This document shows positions 58,764 to 64,000 of a stretch of 64,000 nt of DNA, one piece after another. A program made the position numbers and the translations under genes. The stretch comes from Pseudoxanthomonas sp. Root630 (GTDB lineage Bacteria; Pseudomonadota; Gammaproteobacteria; Xanthomonadales; Xanthomonadaceae): contig NZ_LMGY01000015.1 of the NCBI RefSeq assembly GCF_001427585.1, positions 211,850 to 275,849 of the forward strand, in the 5' to 3' direction. Every line of letters begins with the position of its first letter. Within the stretch, counting starts at the first letter, position 1. The notes beneath the pieces are model-generated. The model made no database searches. It had not been told where the DNA came from and saw nothing but the letters and a program-made list of their open reading frames with translations.

Positions 58764-59321
58764 TTACCAGGCGAAGCGCGGACCGACGAACCACTGGGTG
58801 TCGCCGTCGATCAACTTCACGTCGGCCGACGCACTCCAGTTCTGGTTGAACTTCACCTGCGCGCCAAGGCGGCCGTAGAACTCGCCGTCGTACAGGTCGG
58901 TATCTTCGTAGCCGGCCAGGGCATAGCCGTTGAGGCGGTTGGTCAGCGCGCTGTTGACGCCCACTTCGGCGCTGTAGCCGGTCAGGTCTTCGCCGGGCAC
59001 TTCGTAACGCTCATAGGCCACGCGGGTCAGCAGGTCGACGCGCTGGCTGATCTCGTGGTTGTAGCCCACGCCCAGCCGATAGTTGTCGATGTCGACATTG
59101 ATGTCGTCGAACTCCTGCGTGGCGTAGTCGCCGAACAGGTGGAAGTTGGGAGCGATCGCGACCGAACCCTTCAATGCCCAGCCATCGGCATCGGGCACGC
59201 CGTTGCTCAGATTGGAAGCGACATAGCCGCCTTCCACATAGTTGTAGGACACGCCTTCCGCGGCCGAAGCAGCGAACGGAGCAGCAGCCAGCAGGGTCAG
59301 GGCAAGCAAGGACTTCTTCAT
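58764..59321 (-). CDS. ax21: Ax21-family outer-membrane protein (Omp1X-like)
   Basis: Small beta-barrel of 185 residues with a signal peptide (cleavage ASA|AEG) and the Ax21 N-terminal pattern GVSYNYVEGGYVASN. Alternating strands (FHLFGDYATQEFDD, YRLGVGYNHEI, YALAGYEDTDLYDG) end in the terminal FAW expected of Omp85-assembled barrels. In Xanthomonas and Stenotrophomonas Ax21 is an abundant outer-membrane and vesicle protein; the claim that it triggers rice XA21 immunity was retracted, so no immune role should be assumed. The ATG at 59321 is preceded by AAAGG. A single-gene operon with its own terminator. Confidence 0.85.
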   Translation of the reverse strand: MKKSLLALTLLAAAPFAASAAEGVSYNYVEGGYVASNLSNGVPDADGWALKGSVAIAPNFHLFGDYATQEFDDINVDIDNYRLGVGYNHEISQRVDLLTRVAYERYEVPGEDLTGYSAEVGVNSALTNRLNGYALAGYEDTDLYDGEFYGRLGAQVKFNQNWSASADVKLIDGDTQWFVGPRFAW

Positions 59322-59351
59322 GGGGAACGCCTTTCTGTTGTTGTTGTGTGT

Positions 59352-59373
59352 CCGTCGCGGTGCATTGCGACGG
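59352..59373 (-). promoter_or_regulatory. Leader hairpin upstream of the Ax21-like gene
   Basis: CCGTCGC (59352-59358) and GCGACGG (59367-59373) form a perfect 7-bp stem with an 8-nt loop in the presumed 5' leader, followed on the minus strand by an ACA-repeat tract and the ribosome-binding AAAGG. Leaders of this shape often stabilise abundant outer-membrane-protein mRNAs or bind small RNAs; that function is inference. No convincing -35/-10 pair was identified. Confidence 0.45.
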
Positions 59374-59580
59374 TGGGCGCAGTATCCGCTCCGGCTCACA
59401 ACACGCCCTGAATATCAAACTGACCAGTACATGAATTAACCGGTCGTCACGGGAACTTTCGGCAGGTGTGCAGGCCGCCTCCACACGGTGTTCCGCCCAC
59501 ATTGCGACGACATCGACAGATCACGCTGTGATGCATGTCGATCCGGCCGCACGTGCCGGAGGCGTACCCGGTGATCGTCC

Positions 59581-60450
59581 ATGCGCGCTATCAAGATCGG
59601 CTTTCTTCTCGTCGTGCTGCTGGTCGGCAGTGGCTGCGCGAATCGCTCCGTGCAGACGCGTCCATCGGCGCCTGCCGACATGCCTGTGGTGGCGGCCGTG
59701 GGCGAAGCGAACGATCTGCCCGCGTCGGTGGCGAAGGACCCCGAGTCCCCCAGCGTGGAAGTCGCGTCGGCCGCGGATGCGGAGGCGGATGCTTCCGTCA
59801 TCGAGCAGGACCTCGCGCTGGTCTATGGCGATGTCGCGGTGTGGGATCCGTGGGAGAAACAGAACCGCCGGGTCCATCGTTTCAACACCGTGGTGGACGC
59901 GCACGTACTGCGCCCGCTGGCGCTCGCGTACACCCGCGCCGTGCCTGCACCGGTGCGCGCGGGAGTCGGCCGGTTCTTCCGCAATCTCGGCGAGCCCGCC
60001 AACGCGATCAACCACGTGTTGCAGGGCCACCCCGGGCATTCGCTCGCGGCGTTCGGACGCTTCGCGATCAACACCACGCTCGGCATCGGCGGTGTGTTCG
60101 ATCCCGCCTCGCGGTTCGGCCTGCGGCGTCGTGATGAAGAGGACGCCGGGCAGACGCTCGGCACCTGGGGATGGCGTCGTTCGCGTTACCTCGTCGTCCC
60201 GCTGCTGGGGCCGCGCACCGTCCGCGACACGCTGTCGCTGGTGGCCGACCAGCGGATGGCGCCGTTGCGCTACATCAGCGACGGCACGGCGGCCGCGGCG
60301 CTGCAGGCGCTCGACGTGGTCGACGGCCGTGCGCGGCTCTCCGCGTTCGATGACGCACGGCAGGACGCCTATGACGACTACGCCTTCGTGCGCGATGCGT
60401 GGTCGCAACGACGCGTCCATCAGATCGAGGACGGGACATCGTCCGACTGA
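59581..60450 (+). CDS. mlaA: MlaA (VacJ) family lipoprotein
   Basis: Outer-membrane lipoprotein of 289 residues with a lipobox-like VGSGC end of signal, a Pro/Val/Ala-rich linker of about 55 residues, then the MlaA core: WDPWEKQNRRVHRFNTVVDAHVLRPLALAYTRAVP, FFRNLGEPANAINHVLQG, FAINTTLGIGGVFDPASRFG and ETLGTWG-like QTLGTWGWRRSRYLVVPLLGP. MlaA extracts mislocalised phospholipids from the outer leaflet for the Mla system. Other mla genes are not in the window. A GGAACTT about 125 bp upstream (59452-59458) resembles an extracytoplasmic sigma -35 box, but no matching -10 is present. Confidence 0.92.
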   Translation: MRAIKIGFLLVVLLVGSGCANRSVQTRPSAPADMPVVAAVGEANDLPASVAKDPESPSVEVASAADAEADASVIEQDLALVYGDVAVWDPWEKQNRRVHRFNTVVDAHVLRPLALAYTRAVPAPVRAGVGRFFRNLGEPANAINHVLQGHPGHSLAAFGRFAINTTLGIGGVFDPASRFGLRRRDEEDAGQTLGTWGWRRSRYLVVPLLGPRTVRDTLSLVADQRMAPLRYISDGTAAAALQALDVVDGRARLSAFDDARQDAYDDYAFVRDAWSQRRVHQIEDGTSSD

Positions 60451-60548
60451 GCAGCGCCCGACATTTGCACGACACCCCGATTCCATCCTTCCGCACCCCA
60501 GGGCGCACGCCCGTCCCCGCGTATCGCGTCGAGCACACCCGGATTCCC

Positions 60549-61703
60549 ATGCCATTCCCGAAACATCGCTGGATCGCGGCCATCGTCGCCGTCGCCGTCG
60601 TCCTCATCGTGATCGCATTCGCCACCTTCCCCCGGGGTGCGGATGCGTCGGCCACCGCCCCGCCGACGCCGGTGATGTCGGTGGTGCTGACGGCGCCGGC
60701 ATCATCGCGACTGCCGCTGCAGGTACCGGCCACCGGCAACGTGGCGGCGTGGCAGGAGGCGACCATCGGGGCCGAAACCGAGGGGCTGCGCCTGACCGAG
60801 GTGCGCGTCAACGTCGGCGATGTGGTGACGCGCGGACAGCCGCTGGCCACGTTCGATACCGCGCTGGTGCAGGCCGACGTGGCGGAATCGGTGGCGGCCG
60901 TGGCCGTGGCGCGGGCCGAGGCGCTCGAAGCCGAAGGCGATGCGCGACGTGCGACATTGCTGGAGGGCTCCGGCGCCATGTCTGCGCAGCAGATCAGCCA
61001 GTACCTCGCCGCGGCGGTGGTGGCACGGGCCCGCCTGGATGCCGCGCGCGCCGCCGGGCAGCGCCAGCGCGTGCGCCTGGCGAACACGCGCGTACTCGCG
61101 CCGGGCGACGGCATCATCACCGCGCGCACGGCCACGGTGGGTGCGGTGGTACCGGCGGGCCAGGAGCTGTTCCGCATGATCAAGGACGGCAGGCTGGAGT
61201 GGCGCGCCCGCGTGGCGGTCTCCGATCTTGATGCGCTGATGCCCGGCCAGTCCGTGCTGCTGCGCATCTCCGCTGCCTCGTCCATCCGCGGCCGGCTGCG
61301 GATGGTGTCGCCCGACATCGACACCCAGACCCACACCGGTCTGGTCTACGTGGACCTGCCGAAGGATGCTGGCGTGCGCGCCGGTGCATTCCTCACCGGT
61401 CATGTCGAGGTCGGCGAGGCGCCGGCCCTCACGCTGCCGCAGACCGCGGTGCTGTTGCGCGATGGCTTCCACTACGTGATGCGCGTGGGGGCGACCTCGC
61501 GCGTGATTGCGGTCAAGGTCGATGTCGGCCGTCGGATCGGCGACCGCATCGAGATCACCCGCGGCCTGCTGGCGGGCGACCTCGTGATTGCGTCCGGCCT
61601 CGGCTTCCTCAACGAAGGCGACACGGTGCGCGTGCTCGACACGCCGCCGCAGGCGCGTCCCGCGCGCGCGAATGCGGAAGCGCTCGCGCGGAGCGCGCCG
61701 TGA
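60549..61703 (+). CDS. RND efflux periplasmic adaptor
   Basis: Membrane-fusion protein of 384 residues. It starts at the ATG at 60549 with one transmembrane helix (WIAAIVAVAVVLIVIAFATF) rather than a lipobox, so it is anchored as a signal-anchor protein. The lipoyl half motifs are VPATGNVAAWQEATIGAETEG and VRVNVGDVVTRGQPLATFD, with the return strand LANTRVLAPGDGIITARTATVG; a short coiled-coil hairpin lies between. The C-terminal beta-barrel and MP domains end in an Ala/Arg-rich tail. Its stop overlaps the pump start by 4 bp (GTGA), so adaptor and pump are coupled. No outer-membrane factor is adjacent within the window. Confidence 0.9.
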   Translation: MPFPKHRWIAAIVAVAVVLIVIAFATFPRGADASATAPPTPVMSVVLTAPASSRLPLQVPATGNVAAWQEATIGAETEGLRLTEVRVNVGDVVTRGQPLATFDTALVQADVAESVAAVAVARAEALEAEGDARRATLLEGSGAMSAQQISQYLAAAVVARARLDAARAAGQRQRVRLANTRVLAPGDGIITARTATVGAVVPAGQELFRMIKDGRLEWRARVAVSDLDALMPGQSVLLRISAASSIRGRLRMVSPDIDTQTHTGLVYVDLPKDAGVRAGAFLTGHVEVGEAPALTLPQTAVLLRDGFHYVMRVGATSRVIAVKVDVGRRIGDRIEITRGLLAGDLVIASGLGFLNEGDTVRVLDTPPQARPARANAEALARSAP

Positions 61704-64000
61704 ACCTCAACGTCTCGCGCTGGTCGATCCGCAACCCGGTCGCCACCACGCTGCTGTTCCTGCTGCTGACCCTGGCCGGTGCCGGCGGCTTCTGGGCGAT
61801 GAAGGTGCAGAACTTCCCCGACATCGACTTCCCGGTCGTCACCGTCACGGCGGCGTTGCCCGGCGCCTCGCCCGCGCAGCTGGAGAACGACGTCGCGCGG
61901 AAGATCGAGGATTCGCTCGCCAACGTGCAGGGGCTGAAACACGTCATCACCACGCTGACCGACGGCGTGGCCACGATCACCGCGGAATTCCAGGTCGGCA
62001 AGCCGGTGCAGCACGCGATGGACGACGTGCGCGACGCCGTCTCCGCGACGCGCGCGCAGCTGCCGGCCGACCTCGAGGATCCCGTCATCACGAAGATGGA
62101 GCTGGCCGGTACGCCGGTCCTCACCTACACGGTGGCCTCGTCCACCCGCGACGACGAAGCGCTGTCGTGGTTCATCGACAGCCAGGTCAGCAAGAAGCTG
62201 TTGGCCGTCCCCGGCGTCGGCGCGGTGTCGCGCGTCGGTGGCGTGGATCGCGAGGTGCGGGTGGAGCTGGATCCCGCGCGCCTGCTCGCGCTGAACGCCA
62301 CCGCGGCGGATCTCTCCCGCCAGCTGCGCGAACTGCAGCAGGAAGCCTCCGGTGGCCGCGTCGACGTGGGCGGCGCCGAGCAGTCCGTGCGCACGATCGC
62401 CACCGTCGATGCAGCCCGGGACATCGCCGGCCTGGACGTCGCGCTCGGCGACGGCCGCCGGCTGCGCGTGGACCAGGTGGCGACGGTCGCCGATACCGCC
62501 GCTGCGCCGCGTTCGATGGCCCTGATGGATGGCCGGCCGGTGGTGGCCTTCGACGTGATGCGCGCGCGCGGCGCCGGCGAGATCGAGGTCGCCGAGGCCG
62601 CCCGCACCGTGATCGACGAACTGCGTGCCGCGCATCCGGGGATCGTCTTCGCCGAAGCGGTGAACCACGTGGACCCGGTCGCCGAGAACTACCAGGGTTC
62701 CATGATGCTGCTGTACGAGGGTGCGGTCCTCGCGGTGCTGGTGGTGTTCTGCTTCCTGCGCGACTGGCGCGCCACGCTGATCGCCGCGGTCGCGCTGCCG
62801 CTGTCGGCCATCCCCACGTTCGCGGTGATGCACCTCATGGGCTTCACCCTCAACACGGTGTCGCTGCTGTCGTTGTCGCTGGTGGTCGGTGTGCTGGTCG
62901 ACGATGCGATCGTGGAGATCGAGAACATCGAGCGCCACCTGCTGATGGGCAAGCCGCCCCTGCGCGCCGCCACCGAAGCGGCCGACGAGATCGGCCTCGC
63001 CGTGGTGGCGACCACGTTCACGTTGATCGCGGTGTTCCTGCCCACGTCGTTGATGGGCGGTACGGTCGGGCGCTACTTCGTCCAGTTCGGCTGGACCGCG
63101 GCGATCGCGGTGTTCTTCTCGCTGGTGGTCGCACGCATGCTGACGCCGACGATGGCGGCCTATCTGTTGAAGGCGCCGGAACGGGCGCACAAGCCGCCAC
63201 GCTGGATCACCCGTTACCTGCATGTCGTGCGTGCCTGCCTGCGGCATCGCCTGCTGACGGCCGGCGGGGCCCTGCTGCTGGTCGTGCTCGGCCTGGGTGT
63301 GGCCGCACGGCTACCGGGCGAGTTCATCCCGCCGGACGACGGCAACCAGACGCAGGTAACGCTGACCCTGCCACCCGGCAGCACGTTGCAGGACACGCGC
63401 GCGCTGGTCGAGCACGCGCGCGCGCTGATCCAAGCGCATCCGGAGGTCGTCTCGGTCTACACCGCCATCGGCGCGCCGAGTCGTGGAGGAGATCCCGATG
63501 AAGGCGCATCGGTCGCCAGTGTCGCCACCGCCGTGCTCACCGCGAACCTGGTGCCGCGCGCGGAGCGCGATGGCGTCCGCCGCCAGGCGATCGAGCGCCG
63601 GCTGCGCGACGATCTGACCCGCCTGCCCGGCGCACGCGTCGGCGTCGGTGCCGGGGGCGACAGCGAAGGCTATGAGCTGGTGCTGGCTTCCGACGACGGC
63701 CCGACCCTGATGCGCCACGCCAGCGTGGTGGAGCGCGAACTGCGCGGCATTCCCGGCATCGGCGCGGTGACGTCTTCCGCCAGCGTGGTGCGGCCCGAGC
63801 TGGTGGTGCGGCCGGATTTCGCGCGTGCGGCGGAACTCGGCGTGACCTCGGCCGCGATCGCCGAAACGCTGCGCATCGCCACCGCCGGCGACTACCGCCA
63901 GGACCTGGCGAAGTTGAACCTGAGCGAGCGGCAGGTGCCCGTGGTCGTGCGCCTGGCCGACGAAGGCCGCGACGATCTCGATACGCTTCGCCGCCTGCCG
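61700..64000 (+). CDS. RND family efflux pump (AcrB/MdtB-like), 3' end cut by window edge
   Basis: Inner-membrane proton-driven transporter; 767 of about 1030 codons are in the window. GTG start at 61700 overlaps the adaptor stop. After NVSRWSIRNPVATTLLFLLL (TM1) comes a periplasmic porter domain (VVTVTAALPGASPAQLENDVARKIED), TM2-6 with the proton-relay Asp pair in VVGVLVDDAIVEIENIERHL, and the gating region GGTVGRYFVQFGWTAAIAVFFSLVVARMLTP, then the second porter domain, still open at the window end. Substrates cannot be inferred; NFPDIDFPVV and the overall look are closest to the multidrug (HAE-1) class. Confidence 0.93.
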   Translation, partial: MNLNVSRWSIRNPVATTLLFLLLTLAGAGGFWAMKVQNFPDIDFPVVTVTAALPGASPAQLENDVARKIEDSLANVQGLKHVITTLTDGVATITAEFQVGKPVQHAMDDVRDAVSATRAQLPADLEDPVITKMELAGTPVLTYTVASSTRDDEALSWFIDSQVSKKLLAVPGVGAVSRVGGVDREVRVELDPARLLALNATAADLSRQLRELQQEASGGRVDVGGAEQSVRTIATVDAARDIAGLDVALGDGRRLRVDQVATVADTAAAPRSMALMDGRPVVAFDVMRARGAGEIEVAEAARTVIDELRAAHPGIVFAEAVNHVDPVAENYQGSMMLLYEGAVLAVLVVFCFLRDWRATLIAAVALPLSAIPTFAVMHLMGFTLNTVSLLSLSLVVGVLVDDAIVEIENIERHLLMGKPPLRAATEAADEIGLAVVATTFTLIAVFLPTSLMGGTVGRYFVQFGWTAAIAVFFSLVVARMLTPTMAAYLLKAPERAHKPPRWITRYLHVVRACLRHRLLTAGGALLLVVLGLGVAARLPGEFIPPDDGNQTQVTLTLPPGSTLQDTRALVEHARALIQAHPEVVSVYTAIGAPSRGGDPDEGASVASVATAVLTANLVPRAERDGVRRQAIERRLRDDLTRLPGARVGVGAGGDSEGYELVLASDDGPTLMRHASVVERELRGIPGIGAVTSSASVVRPELVVRPDFARAAELGVTSAAIAETLRIATAGDYRQDLAKLNLSERQVPVVVRLADEGRDDLDTLRRLP

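Noticed and set aside
59452-59458. An extracytoplasmic-stress sigma promoter for mlaA (GGAACTT)
   Set aside because: The -35-like box is exact but no TCAAA/TCTGA-like -10 lies 15-17 bp downstream.

Overview
The window is a contiguous piece of a high-GC gammaproteobacterial chromosome. Everything points to the Xanthomonadaceae (a Pseudoxanthomonas, Luteimonas or Lysobacter-like genus; the genus is inference): an Ax21-family outer-membrane protein, a hemD-hemX-hemY operon, rhodanese-secB-gpsA order, three tandem tail-collar proteins beside an Ig-repeat autotransporter, and a REP doublet of the GTAGGAG...CTCCTAC type. Genes are densely packed, very often with 1-4 bp ATGA or TGATG overlaps. I see no tRNA, rRNA, CRISPR array, transposase or plasmid-type origin.

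Layout. 1-7.1 kb: zapE (cut by the window edge), an alpha/beta hydrolase, an AEC-type carrier, a MocR/GntR regulator divergent from a YczE-like membrane protein and a PhzF-like isomerase, and an unknown secreted protein. 7.1-12.2 kb: a minus-strand ABC exporter operon with one ATPase, three different membrane-fusion adaptors and one MacB/FtsX-type permease. 12.4-23.4 kb: Sel1 protein, small membrane protein, Ycf46-like AAA+ ATPase, orphan ParA, SixA-like phosphatase, YceI, phospholipase D-like lipoprotein, thioesterase, acyltransferase, YheT-like hydrolase and a TPR-sulfotransferase fusion. 23.4-29.0 kb: YbhB-like protein, GT-C-like membrane protein, META/DUF4377 lipoprotein, uppP and an FAD amine oxidase. 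29.1-38.9 kb: a 2324-residue Calx-beta/Ig-repeat autotransporter divergent from three tail-collar paralogues, a GNAT acetyltransferase and a DUF6916 protein.

39.1-45.4 kb is the nitrogen-control locus: glnA, glnB, amtB, ntrB, ntrC. Its cis-elements are readable: a consensus sigma-54 promoter and a GCACC-N5-GGTGC NtrC site before glnA, a hairpin-rich 432-bp glnA-glnB spacer, and an NtrC box nested inside a larger palindrome over the ntrB start codon. This suggests a closed loop in which PII, AmtB and NtrBC sense nitrogen, NtrC drives glnA, and NtrC may repress its own operon.

45.4-64 kb: Cu/Zn superoxide dismutase lipoprotein, a REP doublet, an unknown protein, a FadI-type thiolase, a lower-GC Mrr restriction enzyme (probably acquired), gamma-glutamyltransferase, a DUF4349 lipoprotein, the hemD-hemX-hemY operon, a YiiD-type thioesterase, a small secreted protein, rhodanese, secB, gpsA, a pair of opposed terminators, the Ax21-like protein, MlaA, and an RND adaptor with its pump (cut by the window end). 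The best candidates for something undescribed are the three-adaptor ABC operon, the collar-trio/autotransporter/amine-oxidase neighbourhood, and the nested palindromes at the yczR-yczE and amtB-ntrB junctions.
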